Shown: positions 36,293 through 45,999 of the stretch, piece by piece | Position numbering within the stretch: the stretch's first letter is position 1 | Layout: each line of letters opens with the position of its first letter | Assembly (NCBI GenBank): GCA_902588745.1 | Contig: CACIQI010000003.1 | Span: 62,001-126,000, forward strand | Reading direction: 5' to 3' | Length of the DNA stretch: 64,000 nt | Origin: an uncultured Alphaproteobacteria bacterium | Lineage (GTDB): Bacteria; Pseudomonadota; Alphaproteobacteria; HIMB59; GCA-002718135 | Notes under the pieces: model-generated | Database searches by the model: none | Seen by the model: the letters and a program-made list of their open reading frames with translations, nothing else | Told to the model about the DNA's origin: nothing | Made by a program: the position numbers and the translations under genes

Positions 36293-37540
36293 ATGCAAAA
36301 TAATTATTTTTATAAATGGATAGATAGTAATAAAGATGATGAAATAAATAGTTTTAAAGAATGTATCGATTCATATATTTATTTTAAGAAAGATGCTTTT
36401 TATAAAACTAACAAATTAATTAAAAAGAAACCAGAATTTAATGCCCCAAAATTATTAAAAATAGTTTTATTGCTTTTTTCCAGAGATGTACAAAAAATTT
36501 CATTAGCTAGAGAAACATTAAAATCAATTTCCACTGATGAAGTAAATGATTATTTTCATCAATATTTAGAGATAGTAAATCTTTGGATTAAAAATGATTT
36601 AAAAAATTTATTAAATAAATTGGAATTAATTATACAAGATAATCCCAAAGATATTTTTGCAATCAGATTATTTCATTTTAATAATATTTTCTTGGGTATT
36701 GATAGTAAATTTTTAAATAAACATGAGGAAATACTAAGTAAGTGGTCTGAAAATGATCAGCATTATAATTTACTATTAGGGATGACTAGCTATGCTTTTG
36801 AAGAAAATAATATAATTGATAAAGCTAAGCTTTTAGCCTTAAATTCACTAAAACAATCATCAAATGATTTGTGGAGTTGGCATGCCCTTTTGCATGTACA
36901 CGATAATGAGAATAATGACTCAATTAACAACAATTATTATTTTAATAAAATTAATTGGTCAATTTATGGGCCAATAAAAAGACATATATGGTGGCACCAA
37001 TCATTAATATTATTCTACAATCAAGAATATGAAAAAAGTTTAAAACTATTTGATAATTATTTCTCTTCTTCAGAAATTTTTTATTTAGATTTTTGTAATG
37101 CTTGTTCTTTTTTATTAAGACTTCATTACAAAGGAGTGGATGTTAAAGAAAGAATGGATAAATTAAAAGATTATGCTGAATATTTTAAAAATCAACACAT
37201 GCTTCCATTCATTGATTATCATCTTATTTTTTATTACCTATACTATAATGACCAAGATTATTTTCAGCAACTTGAAGAGAGAATGGAAGAAAATTATTTA
37301 GAAAATTCTTTTAAAGAAAATTATATTAATTACTTAAAGCCAATCATTCACAGTATGAAAACAAATGAATTATTAAACGAAAATATAATTAGATCACAAT
37401 TTAAATACCTTGGAGGTAGTTTTGCTCAACGAGAACTTATTTTTTTAAGTTTAATCCAAAATACAAAATATGAAAAAAATAAATCAAATTTAATATCAGA
37501 ATATAATGATTATAAATCAGTATCAAAATTATATGTATAA
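36293..37540 (+). CDS. TTC38-like tetratricopeptide repeat protein
   Basis: An all-helical, soluble 415-residue protein. The middle resembles the TTC38 family: IFAIRLFHFNNIFLG, YNLLLGMTSYAFEENN, a LWSWHALLHVHDNENN repeat, and IKRHIWWHQSLILFYNQEYEKSLKLFD around residues 228-255, where the WWH with following helix is the family hallmark. The family is widespread but its function is not established. It overlaps or abuts the D-apionate lactonase-like gene, so it is probably the first gene of that catabolic operon; a chaperone or assembly role for the pathway is only a guess. Confidence 0.75.
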   Translation: MQNNYFYKWIDSNKDDEINSFKECIDSYIYFKKDAFYKTNKLIKKKPEFNAPKLLKIVLLLFSRDVQKISLARETLKSISTDEVNDYFHQYLEIVNLWIKNDLKNLLNKLELIIQDNPKDIFAIRLFHFNNIFLGIDSKFLNKHEEILSKWSENDQHYNLLLGMTSYAFEENNIIDKAKLLALNSLKQSSNDLWSWHALLHVHDNENNDSINNNYYFNKINWSIYGPIKRHIWWHQSLILFYNQEYEKSLKLFDNYFSSSEIFYLDFCNACSFLLRLHYKGVDVKERMDKLKDYAEYFKNQHMLPFIDYHLIFYYLYYNDQDYFQQLEERMEENYLENSFKENYINYLKPIIHSMKTNELLNENIIRSQFKYLGGSFAQRELIFLSLIQNTKYEKNKSNLISEYNDYKSVSKLYV

Positions 37541-39347
37541 CTATAAATTGTTGGAAGAAAAATTTATAAAAAATTCAAATAATAATTTTACCTTATTAAA
37601 AGATAATCTTTTTTTTCGAAATATAACTTTTCAAAATTTTCAAATTTTAAAGATGATATCATTTTTGGTAAGAGACAAAAATTGGAATAACTATGATCCT
37701 AAAATTCTAAATTATGAAGAGAACTTTGATACATCCTTAGAATATATATTCGATTTAGAATATGGTATTGATGAAATTCTTAAAACAAGAAATGTTATAT
37801 TATTTTCTGAAAATTCTATCACTCTATCCTCTGAAGGAGAATTTTTAACTGATTTTTGGACTAATAGAATAGGTTTTAATTTATTAATTCCATTACAAAA
37901 TCATGTTGGGTCAAACATCATTGTAACAAAAGGGAACGATTTAAAAGAGAAAAAACAATTTCCAGAAAATATAAAACCCGACCAACCATTTTTTAAATTT
38001 AAAAACCTTGCTTATACTTTAGACGATAGTTTGTTGGTTAATATTAATTTTGAGGGTATTTTATTTGAAATGGAGGATCAAAGAAACTGGGGTGATGCTT
38101 CTTACAAAATATATAGTGGTTCTTTATTAAATCCTTTTCCATATTTAGAAAAAGGGGGGTCTAATTTCTCTCAAACTGTTAAAATAGATGTAGAAAATAA
38201 AAAACAAAGATCATTTCCATCTATGAATATTGTAAAAATTGATCATACTACTTCCTATAAATTCCCTAAAATTGGTATAAAAATTGATTCTCCAATTCTT
38301 CCTGATGATAATTTAATAAAAAACTTTGATTATTATTACTATCTTATTGATTTTACTGAAGATTTTAAGAATGTAACTTCAAGATCAGACAAAAAGGTGT
38401 TTCTTGTATCTTTAGTTAATCATGCTAATGATCCTGAAGAAGAGTTAACAAAAATTTATAATTTTATAGCTGAAAATAATATTAATTTAGATAAAATTTT
38501 AATTTGCCCTAAAATATATTTGAATAGTTTTCAACCAGCTGGTGAATGGCCTAAAGTTCCAGAATTAAATGAATACTATAAAATAGCGAAAAAGATATTT
38601 TCTAATAGTCAAATTGTTTCTGGAATGGTCACTAATTTTACAGAATTAAATAGAAAGAGACCAAAAATGTTTTATGATTTGGTTAGTTTTTCCTTCACTC
38701 CAATTGTTCATGATTCTAGTGATTTTGGTGTGTTAAATACACCTGAAACTATACCTTATATCCTTCAAACTTTAAAAAATTTTTCTAAAAGTACTGATGT
38801 TCATATTGGTCCAATTTCTATTGGCATGCATTTCAATCCCTATGGTGAAAGTCTTGTAAGTAATAAAAAGAAAATAAGATTAGAAATGGCTGATAGCGAT
38901 CCAAGGCATGATCAATTATTTTCACTAACTTGGACACTTGCAATTTTTATTCAATCAATAAATAAAGAATCAAAATTTTTTACTTTTAATTCTATTTATG
39001 GTCATCACGGAATATTAAATAAAAATAATACCAAAAGACCATTGTATCATTTAAATAATTTTCTAATTTCATTAACAAATTCAGAAATTTTTAAATTTAA
39101 TCCAGTTAATGAAGTGTATGGATTAAAAATCGTACTAAATGATAAAAATTATTATTTATTTGTAAATTCATCAAAACAAAAAAAGAAAATTAATATTCCT
39201 GAAATAAATTTTAGTAATCAATATAAGCTTAATTTAAAAAATTATACTGAAATTTTTAATAATGATTTTTCTTTTTTTAACTTTAAAAAAGATACAAATC
39301 CATATGCGTTTGAGCCATTAGAAATTAAATTTATAGAAGATAAATGA
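37533..39347 (+). CDS. apnL: D-apionate lactonase-like protein
   Basis: A large, roughly 600-residue protein of the ApnL type. D-apionate lactonase hydrolyses D-apionolactone to D-apionate in the breakdown of the branched plant sugar apiose. The most telling segment is FEMEDQRNWGDASYKIYSGS near residue 180, with the SLLNPFPYLEKGG continuation; a TIM-barrel-like central part follows (for example VSGMVTNFTELNRKRP and PIVHDSSDF). An in-frame ATG 27 bases earlier exists; the later one overlaps the previous stop in the manner common here. The stop overlaps the start of the apiose dehydrogenase-like gene (ATGA). The assignment rests on remembered family sequence plus that neighbour. Confidence 0.65.
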   Translation: MYNYKLLEEKFIKNSNNNFTLLKDNLFFRNITFQNFQILKMISFLVRDKNWNNYDPKILNYEENFDTSLEYIFDLEYGIDEILKTRNVILFSENSITLSSEGEFLTDFWTNRIGFNLLIPLQNHVGSNIIVTKGNDLKEKKQFPENIKPDQPFFKFKNLAYTLDDSLLVNINFEGILFEMEDQRNWGDASYKIYSGSLLNPFPYLEKGGSNFSQTVKIDVENKKQRSFPSMNIVKIDHTTSYKFPKIGIKIDSPILPDDNLIKNFDYYYYLIDFTEDFKNVTSRSDKKVFLVSLVNHANDPEEELTKIYNFIAENNINLDKILICPKIYLNSFQPAGEWPKVPELNEYYKIAKKIFSNSQIVSGMVTNFTELNRKRPKMFYDLVSFSFTPIVHDSSDFGVLNTPETIPYILQTLKNFSKSTDVHIGPISIGMHFNPYGESLVSNKKKIRLEMADSDPRHDQLFSLTWTLAIFIQSINKESKFFTFNSIYGHHGILNKNNTKRPLYHLNNFLISLTNSEIFKFNPVNEVYGLKIVLNDKNYYLFVNSSKQKKKINIPEINFSNQYKLNLKNYTEIFNNDFSFFNFKKDTNPYAFEPLEIKFIEDK

Positions 39348-40366
39348 AAAAATTAAAAGGAGCATTAATCGGTTGTGGTTTCTTTGCTGAAAATCATATT
39401 TTAGCTTGGAAAGAATTAAGAAATATAGAAATAATATGTGTTTGTGATTTAGATATAAAAAAAGCTAATAAATTTAAATCTAAATTTAACGTTTTGCATT
39501 CTTATTCATCTATAGAATTAATGTTAAAAAAACATAAAATTGACTTTGTTGATGTTGTAACAACAATGGAGACACACTTAAATATTGGCAAAATTTTATC
39601 TAAGTATAAAATTCCAACTTCTATACAAAAGCCATTTGCTGAAAATTTATCAAATGCAAAAAAAATTGTTTCTTTATATAAAAAAAATAAAACTCCACTT
39701 ATGGTTCATGAGAATTTTAGATGGCAAAGCCCTCTATTAAAATTAAAAGAAATTATAAATAAAGAGCAGTTAACGAAACCACATTATGCCAAGATATCTT
39801 TTAGACATTCAAATCCTGTTGGATATACCAATCAAACATATTTATACGATTTAAAAGAGTATTTAACCTTAGACGTAGGAATCCATTTATTTGATTTAAG
39901 TAGATTTTTTATGGGAGAAGCAAAAAGTATTTATACAGTAAATCAAAATACAAATAATAAATTTAAAGGTGAAACCGATTTTATATCCCTGATAAGAAAT
40001 AGAAATAACAGTATTACTATTGTTGATGCATCTATTTCTTCAATAAAAAAACCAGACAGATTTGCTCAAACACTAGTTAATTTAGAATTCTCTAACGGCT
40101 CAATTGATTTGGACTACAATTACAAAATTATTCTTCACAAAAATAATAAGAAGAAGATTTATGATGGAAAACCAAAGAAATATAAATGGATTTCAAAACC
40201 TTGGGATCAAATTCAAGAAAGTGTAATCAATACGCACAAACATTTCATTGATTCACTAATAAATAATATTGAACACGACACCAGTGGTGAAGATAACATA
40301 AAGAGTTTATCATTAGTCTTCAATTCATATAAATCTGATAAACTGAGAAAAGAAATTAAAATTTAA
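39344..40366 (+). CDS. apsD: Gfo/Idh/MocA oxidoreductase, probable D-apiose dehydrogenase
   Basis: NAD-dependent sugar dehydrogenase of the Gfo/Idh/MocA family, 340 residues. Rossmann segment GALIGCGFFAENHILAW (6-22), the QKPFAENL motif (usual EKP) bearing the catalytic lysine, and DVGIHLFDLSRFF in the C-terminal domain. MVHENFRWQSP and the late SKPWDQIQESV...DTSGEDNIKSL segments match what I recall of ApsD, which oxidises D-apiose to apionolactone. The direct translational coupling to an apnL-like gene is strong context, since the two act consecutively. No apiose transporter or later pathway gene is adjacent; convergent with the next gene. Confidence 0.65.
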   Translation: MKKLKGALIGCGFFAENHILAWKELRNIEIICVCDLDIKKANKFKSKFNVLHSYSSIELMLKKHKIDFVDVVTTMETHLNIGKILSKYKIPTSIQKPFAENLSNAKKIVSLYKKNKTPLMVHENFRWQSPLLKLKEIINKEQLTKPHYAKISFRHSNPVGYTNQTYLYDLKEYLTLDVGIHLFDLSRFFMGEAKSIYTVNQNTNNKFKGETDFISLIRNRNNSITIVDASISSIKKPDRFAQTLVNLEFSNGSIDLDYNYKIILHKNNKKKIYDGKPKKYKWISKPWDQIQESVINTHKHFIDSLINNIEHDTSGEDNIKSLSLVFNSYKSDKLRKEIKI

Positions 40367-40378
40367 TTTTTTTTAAGT

Positions 40379-42991
40379 TTAAATTGTAAATTTCGAGATT
40401 TCATCTCTAATTAATTTACTTAAGAGACTGTAACCAAGCACATTCATGTGTAATGGATCTTCTGAATAAAATTTTTCAAATCCAGCATCAAGCATAGGAG
40501 AGCAAAGATCAATATAGCGCCATTGACTAAAATTCTCAATTTTGTTTTTAATTCGTTCATTTGCATCTAATATTGTATTTAAATAATTATTTCTAAATAC
40601 ACTTGGTTTAATAGAAACAAAAAAACATAAGGTATGAGGTAATTTTTCATTAACTTCAGAAGCAAATAATAAAAATTCATTTTCTAAATCTTCAGCACTC
40701 ATTCCGCTGCCTATATCATTATCACCTGCATAAAAAATCATCTTGTCAGGATTATTTGGGACTACTATTCTATTAAAATAGGTTCGGCATGATACTAATG
40801 TGGAACCACCAAATCCTAAATTTAATAAACTATCAAATGACAAATCAGTTTTTGCATTTTCCCAGTCTCTAAATGTTGAACTTCCAAATAAGACTATTTT
40901 GTTATTTTTATATTGATCTGAATGTAATTTAATTTCTAATTCTCTCACGTCTGCTTCATATTCTTCCTCAATAGGGCTTACTAAGTTTAAGTTACTAACC
41001 ACATCTTCATAATTAATTTTATTTTTTGAAGCTGATTTTGCTAATTCAATTGCTTCCTCAACATATGCTCTAAAAGTTTTTCTATATTTAGATAAAAAAT
41101 TTTCTAACTCTTTTTTATTTTTCATATCATTTACAAAATCTTTTATTTTTATTGGTTCTTTAATAACTGCTGAATAAATAGTATCAGAAATTGAATAATC
41201 AAAATTTGCTAATGCAATTGGAACAAGAAGGGGCTCTGGTTTTAATTGGTCTGCTAATAAAAATGCACCTGGTTTTAATGGACCTGGGGAATTTGGAGTT
41301 AAATTATCTTCAGTTTCAGATGTACCTTCTGGTGCTATAACTAAAGGTCTGTTTTGATCAAATATATTTTGAGTTTCGATAAATAATCTACTTTTTCTTT
41401 TCTTTTTTTGTTCTTGAGTTTCATTTAAATAATCTGACTCTGGTGTATGGACGAAAATATAATCTAAATTCTCATAATAATTGTATCTCCAGAATTCTGT
41501 ATTTCTAGAATATCTAGCAATTCTTTGACCACCATCACCATATTTTGGAAATAAAATTTTTGCACTTATAAAGTGACTATCTATACTAAATTGATGTCCA
41601 TTAGCTAAACCATTTTCTTCAATGCTTGCCAAATGATTATAAAAAAATATGTTTGTGGCTTCATCAGGTAAATTCTCCATACCTTTAATAACATAAGGTA
41701 CTTGATCAAAAGCTTTTATAAAATCTGAATTTGTTAATTTTTGTAATGCTTGTTTATTTATTGAATCATATGAATTTGCAACCCTGTTGTATATTTTGTT
41801 TAGTTGTTTGAAAAATCTATTTTTTCTTTCTATACCACTCAATGCATCAATCATTAAACTAGCTATAGATTTTTCATCATCATTACCTGTGATAATTAAA
41901 TCATAAATTGTATCGAATGCTAAAGAATGAGTTAAATGATTTTCTAATAAATGAGGTATTGTATAAAGTTTGGAATTACTTGGTATTGTTGCAGAATTAT
42001 CATTTAATAAATATTGAAAAAACTCTTTTTCATTTTTAGCTGGATAGGTTGTTAAGCCTGTTGAACTTTGAATATAGCGTCCTAATTGCCATAATTGTCT
42101 TTTAAAAAATTTGATTGCCAATTCTGGATTGGTTTTGATTAAATTATCAATAAATTCATTTGAAAATTTTAATATCGTTGTATCTCTTGTTGCTTTTAAG
42201 GAGTAGGGTGATTCAATTTCATGTAATCCTGAAGATAAGGACAATGCTACTCCTGGTCTAGCTATTGATCTTGAATTGTTTTCTAATTGGTCATCTTTTA
42301 AATTTGTAAAAGAGGCTTCAACCTTACCTTTTAACAAAATATTTATTCCATCAGAATTTTTACCTTCTAATGTTATAAATTCACCAGATGAAAATAATCT
42401 AACGTTTGCGTAATGTATTAATTCATCTAAATCGTTATCATCAAGAAAAGCTAAAAATGCTGAATTTTTAATTCTTTTGGTATTTACAATATCTCCACCA
42501 GTTTTAACACCATCAGCTAAATTAATTTTTTTGTGTTCAACGGGTTTTTCTAAATTGCGAGATGACCATATTAAATTAATTGATTCAAATAATAAAAAAG
42601 AATAAAAAAAACTTGCATAGTCCGGATCTATTTCTTCCAATTCTTTTAACTTTTCTATTTTGATAGAAATATATTCTGAATTACCTTTAATAAATATATC
42701 TGACATATATCTACCTGGCGCATTTAAGCCTGAAATACCAAGAGGTGACCCTGCATTCTTTAATGTTGCTAACTTATAAAAAACATTATTATGATATTTT
42801 ACATATTCAGCCTCACCTTTTAAAAGAATAAAAATTTGATCTGCGATACCATGCTGTTCTGCAATTTTGATGTCTTCATTACTTTTGTGAAATTCCGTGC
42901 CAGAATTGATTAAATCTTCAGTATTTTTTTTTGGAGACAAAGAAAAACCTTTATCTACTAGTATTAAAGATATTTTTTCACTTAAATTCAT
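40379..42991 (-). CDS. Fusion protein: two cyclic-nucleotide-binding domains, acyltransferase-like domain and SGNH hydrolase
   Basis: A single 870-residue frame with four recognisable parts. Residues about 25-125 and 175-285 are cNMP-binding-type beta-barrels (IFILLKGEAEYV; FITLEGKNSDGINILLKGKVEA). Residues about 430-650 resemble a PlsC/GPAT acyltransferase: NHLASIE at 452-458 has the HX4D motif with Glu in place of Asp, and VIAPEGTSETE at 551-561 matches the FPEGT block. Residues about 697-865 form an SGNH/GDSL esterase: FGSST (block I, S704 or S705), GFGGS (726-730), GDND (757-760) and DPLHMN with D845 and H848. No signal peptide or membrane span. The product may be a lipid acyl-transfer or remodelling enzyme under ligand control; this is inference. 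Confidence 0.8.
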   Translation of the reverse strand: MNLSEKISLILVDKGFSLSPKKNTEDLINSGTEFHKSNEDIKIAEQHGIADQIFILLKGEAEYVKYHNNVFYKLATLKNAGSPLGISGLNAPGRYMSDIFIKGNSEYISIKIEKLKELEEIDPDYASFFYSFLLFESINLIWSSRNLEKPVEHKKINLADGVKTGGDIVNTKRIKNSAFLAFLDDNDLDELIHYANVRLFSSGEFITLEGKNSDGINILLKGKVEASFTNLKDDQLENNSRSIARPGVALSLSSGLHEIESPYSLKATRDTTILKFSNEFIDNLIKTNPELAIKFFKRQLWQLGRYIQSSTGLTTYPAKNEKEFFQYLLNDNSATIPSNSKLYTIPHLLENHLTHSLAFDTIYDLIITGNDDEKSIASLMIDALSGIERKNRFFKQLNKIYNRVANSYDSINKQALQKLTNSDFIKAFDQVPYVIKGMENLPDEATNIFFYNHLASIEENGLANGHQFSIDSHFISAKILFPKYGDGGQRIARYSRNTEFWRYNYYENLDYIFVHTPESDYLNETQEQKKKRKSRLFIETQNIFDQNRPLVIAPEGTSETEDNLTPNSPGPLKPGAFLLADQLKPEPLLVPIALANFDYSISDTIYSAVIKEPIKIKDFVNDMKNKKELENFLSKYRKTFRAYVEEAIELAKSASKNKINYEDVVSNLNLVSPIEEEYEADVRELEIKLHSDQYKNNKIVLFGSSTFRDWENAKTDLSFDSLLNLGFGGSTLVSCRTYFNRIVVPNNPDKMIFYAGDNDIGSGMSAEDLENEFLLFASEVNEKLPHTLCFFVSIKPSVFRNNYLNTILDANERIKNKIENFSQWRYIDLCSPMLDAGFEKFYSEDPLHMNVLGYSLLSKLIRDEISKFTI

Positions 42992-43039
42992 TAATTATCT
43001 AACTTAATAAATTTCCCATTTTATTTAAAGAGAAAAATT

Positions 43040-43744
43040 TTATCTTCTTATAATTGACTTAAAAATATTGATAAAAGATAACAGTATTATTTTTAATCTA
43101 AATATACTTACAATGGATTGAGCTAAATATGTCAATGCAGCAGCTCTTAAAACGGATTTGCATTGGTACATATTCTCTCTAGGAACAAATCTTTTGAGTA
43201 TTGGTAAGGCTCTCTTAAAACTTGCATCAAATTCTACAGGAAGAGTAATCAAATGGATTAGCACATTTGTAGATAAACATCCCATTATTATTATCGCAGC
43301 AATAAGAGTGATAAATGGACTTTTAGTGAAGGCAAATATTGACGGTAGTCCTATAATTAATAAAAACGAGCCAATTCTTTGAAAGATCATTGTTTTTTCA
43401 ATTAATGATTGTCTAAGAATAAGTGGTTTGTATTTTTCTTTATCTTGAATTGCATGCCCAATTTCGTGTGCAACAACCGCAATGCTTGTAATACTTTTTT
43501 TATCAAGTTTATCTGTAGCGATATGTATTTTTTTTTCTTTAGGATTGTAATGATCTAATTGCTGAATAGGATTAATTGATACATTGGTAATTTTTTCTTC
43601 TTCAAGGATTTTTTTTCCAAGTTCTCTACCAGTGAAAGGCATATCAGGTAAAATTTTATTATATTTTTTTAAAATATAATTTACCCATAAACTTGGTAGA
43701 AACATTACAATAAATGGCAAAAAATAGTAAAATAATTTAATCAC
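43040..43744 (-). CDS. Membrane zinc metallopeptidase, YugP family
   Basis: Peptidase of the Zn_peptidase_2 (PF04298) family, 234 residues. The zinc motif is HEIGH at residues 93-97 followed by AIQDKEKYKPLILRQ, as in the family. A hydrophobic N-terminal helix and two central helices (about 118-165) place it in the membrane, and LDHYNPKEKKIHIA is the family's NHYDPxxxxLxLS equivalent. The family minimally has unknown substrates. It is transcribed divergently from the aminotransferase gene. Confidence 0.9.
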   Translation of the reverse strand: MIKLFYYFLPFIVMFLPSLWVNYILKKYNKILPDMPFTGRELGKKILEEEKITNVSINPIQQLDHYNPKEKKIHIATDKLDKKSITSIAVVAHEIGHAIQDKEKYKPLILRQSLIEKTMIFQRIGSFLLIIGLPSIFAFTKSPFITLIAAIIIMGCLSTNVLIHLITLPVEFDASFKRALPILKRFVPRENMYQCKSVLRAAALTYLAQSIVSIFRLKIILLSFINIFKSIIRR

Positions 43745-43827
43745 AATTTAAAAATAGTAATAATATTATTAAAAATCAATTTTATTTAAACTAGTATTAT
43801 CATCAATAATTAATTATTGCTTAAAGA

Positions 43828-45018
43828 GTGAAATCTAAATTTGAAAGAATTAATAGACTTCCCCCATATATATTTGGGGAGATAAATTCATTAAAAATGA
43901 AACTGAGATCAGAAGGTAGGGATATTATTGATTTTGGCATGGGCAATCCTGATATGCCAACACCTCTTCACATAAGACAGAAATTAAAAGAAGTTGTAGA
44001 TAAACCAGGTGTTGGACGTTATTCAGTTTCAAAAGGTATTAATGGATTAAGAAAAGCTCAAGCTAAATATTATAAAAAACGATTTAATGTTGATTTAAAT
44101 CCATCAAGTGAAATTATAGTAACAATTGGTTCAAAGGAAGGTTTAGCAAATTTAGCACAAGCTATAACTTCAAGAGGAGACAGGATATTATGCCCTGATC
44201 CATCATACCCTGTTCATCCATATGGTTTTATGATTGCCGGAGCAAAATTAACACCTTTAAGAACATTTTATAATGGACAGTTCGATAGAAACAAATTTTT
44301 ATCAAATATTGTTAATAATTTAAAAAAATACTCTTCAATAAAAGTTATTATTGTTTCTTTTCCTTCTAATCCAACAGCTCAGATAGTTGATTTATATTTT
44401 TATAAAGAATTAGTAAAAATTGCAAAAAAATATCAAGTTTATATTTTATCTGATTTAGCTTATTCTGAAATTTATTTTGGTAAATATCCACCTCCATCAA
44501 TATTAGAAGTTAATGGAGCTAAGAATATAGCTGTTGAATTTACAACTTTATCTAAAACTTACGCAATGGCAGGTTGGAGAATAGGTTTTGCTGTTGGAAA
44601 CAAAACATTAATTGAAGCATTAACAAAAATTAAATCTTATGTAGACTATGGTGCTTTTACTCCTGTGCAAGTAGCAGCCACTGCTGCTTTAAATGGATCT
44701 CAAAGATGTGTAGAAGAAATAAGAGAGACTTATAAAAAAAGAAGAAATGTTTTAATAGAATCTTTTGAAAGGGCTGGATGGGATAAAATTCCAGAACCTG
44801 AAGCATCAATGTTTGTATGGGCTCCTTTACCAAAAAAATATAAAAAAATGGGTTCTATGAAGTTTGCTAAGAATTTAATGATAAATGCTGACGTTGCAGT
44901 AGCTCCTGGTTTAGCTTTTGGAAAAGGAGGGGAGGGATTTGTTCGTATTGGTCTAGTAGAAAATACTCAAAGAATAAGACAGGCAGCTAAAAATATTAAA
45001 AGATATTTTAATACTTAA
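43828..45018 (+). CDS. alaC: Class I/II PLP aminotransferase (AlaC-like)
   Basis: Fold-type I aminotransferase, 396 residues, of the alanine/LL-diaminopimelate-like branch. N-terminal FERINRLPPYIFGEINSLK and DFGMGNPDMPTP are typical of AlaC (glutamate-pyruvate aminotransferase). The PLP lysine is K243 in TLSKTYAMAGWRIGF, and the carboxylate-binding arginine lies in GFVRIGLVEN. Start is GTG; it gives the family N-terminus and no ATG fits better. It probably makes alanine from pyruvate, though a related 2-oxo acid cannot be excluded. Confidence 0.87.
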   Translation: MKSKFERINRLPPYIFGEINSLKMKLRSEGRDIIDFGMGNPDMPTPLHIRQKLKEVVDKPGVGRYSVSKGINGLRKAQAKYYKKRFNVDLNPSSEIIVTIGSKEGLANLAQAITSRGDRILCPDPSYPVHPYGFMIAGAKLTPLRTFYNGQFDRNKFLSNIVNNLKKYSSIKVIIVSFPSNPTAQIVDLYFYKELVKIAKKYQVYILSDLAYSEIYFGKYPPPSILEVNGAKNIAVEFTTLSKTYAMAGWRIGFAVGNKTLIEALTKIKSYVDYGAFTPVQVAATAALNGSQRCVEEIRETYKKRRNVLIESFERAGWDKIPEPEASMFVWAPLPKKYKKMGSMKFAKNLMINADVAVAPGLAFGKGGEGFVRIGLVENTQRIRQAAKNIKRYFNT

Positions 45019-45020
45019 TA

Positions 45021-45998
45021 TTAAACTGATAAAATCTTAATATAATGTGATAATTTTTCACCTGCATCCCAGGCATCGCTTAGACTTTTTCCTAGAACCC
45101 AGTCTCCACTTAAAAATATTTTATTATCCTTAGAATTAATCCAATTTTTTTTTGATATAGTATTATAACTCAATTTTGTTTGCGCATATAACCACCTGTG
45201 TGATTTAATAAAACTTACATTATTCTTTATATTAAATGTTTCTTCAAATATTGATTGAGCATATTTTTCTAGTTCAGTCTTGTCTATATCAATATTATTT
45301 TTTGTATATTCAGAATTCATATTTAATACCCAACAATCATGGGATAATTCATTAAATTTTATATTTTGATTCATAAAGAAACTAATATCTTTATGAAGAT
45401 TTAATCCAGCTTTAACATTAATGTTATTATTATCTTTATAGCTTAACATTACAGTATGTATTGGGTCATAAGATGGTTCGCTAACAATCTGAGTAAAATC
45501 AATCAAATCTTTTGAAAGTTCTTTTGATTGTAAATAAGGTATACAAATTAAAATATAATCAAAATCTTTAAATTCTTCCTTTTCAGAAAATAGCGAGAAG
45601 AGATCATTACTATTTTTTGAAATTTTAATTATTTTTGAATTTAAATAACTTTTTACTTTAATATTATCAAAAATAGACTTTGGAATAGAATTCATTCCAT
45701 TTTGACCAATAATAATTTTTTTTCTGATCTTTTTATTTTTTAAATAATCTGTTGCAAAATCTATTTCTATTACTTGCCCCAAATTATATTTACTTATTAC
45801 TTCATTTAATTGAACTACAGAATGATTTGTCGATAGATAATGTGCACCATGATCAAAAAGATAATTATCATGTTTTCTAGTAGAGACTCTTCCTCCTGGT
45901 CTCCATGATTTATCAAAAATTGTAATATTATGTTCTTGAAGATTATAAGCAAGAGACAAACCAGTCATCCCAGCTCCAATTATTGCAATATTTTTCAC
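45021..45998 (-). CDS. FAD-dependent amine oxidase / renalase-like protein
   Basis: Flavoprotein of 325 residues with an N-terminal dinucleotide-binding motif IGAGMTGLSLAY (6-17), then FDKSWRPGGRVSTR, where the GGR is the usual FAD-contact, and DHGAHYLS. The C-terminal FLSGDWVLGKSLSDAWDAGEKLSHYI is the second FAD-binding stretch. The pattern fits the renalase-like NAD(P)/FAD oxidoreductases found in proteobacteria. Substrate unknown. The stop is 2 bases from the convergent aminotransferase stop, and it follows a 67-residue unknown protein by one base. Confidence 0.82.
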   Translation of the reverse strand: MKNIAIIGAGMTGLSLAYNLQEHNITIFDKSWRPGGRVSTRKHDNYLFDHGAHYLSTNHSVVQLNEVISKYNLGQVIEIDFATDYLKNKKIRKKIIIGQNGMNSIPKSIFDNIKVKSYLNSKIIKISKNSNDLFSLFSEKEEFKDFDYILICIPYLQSKELSKDLIDFTQIVSEPSYDPIHTVMLSYKDNNNINVKAGLNLHKDISFFMNQNIKFNELSHDCWVLNMNSEYTKNNIDIDKTELEKYAQSIFEETFNIKNNVSFIKSHRWLYAQTKLSYNTISKKNWINSKDNKIFLSGDWVLGKSLSDAWDAGEKLSHYIKILSV

Positions 45999-45999
45999 A

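Noticed and set aside
43158-43382. A 74-residue + strand frame across the YugP-family gene
   Set aside because: It is antisense to the membrane segments of a well-supported peptidase and has no start signal.
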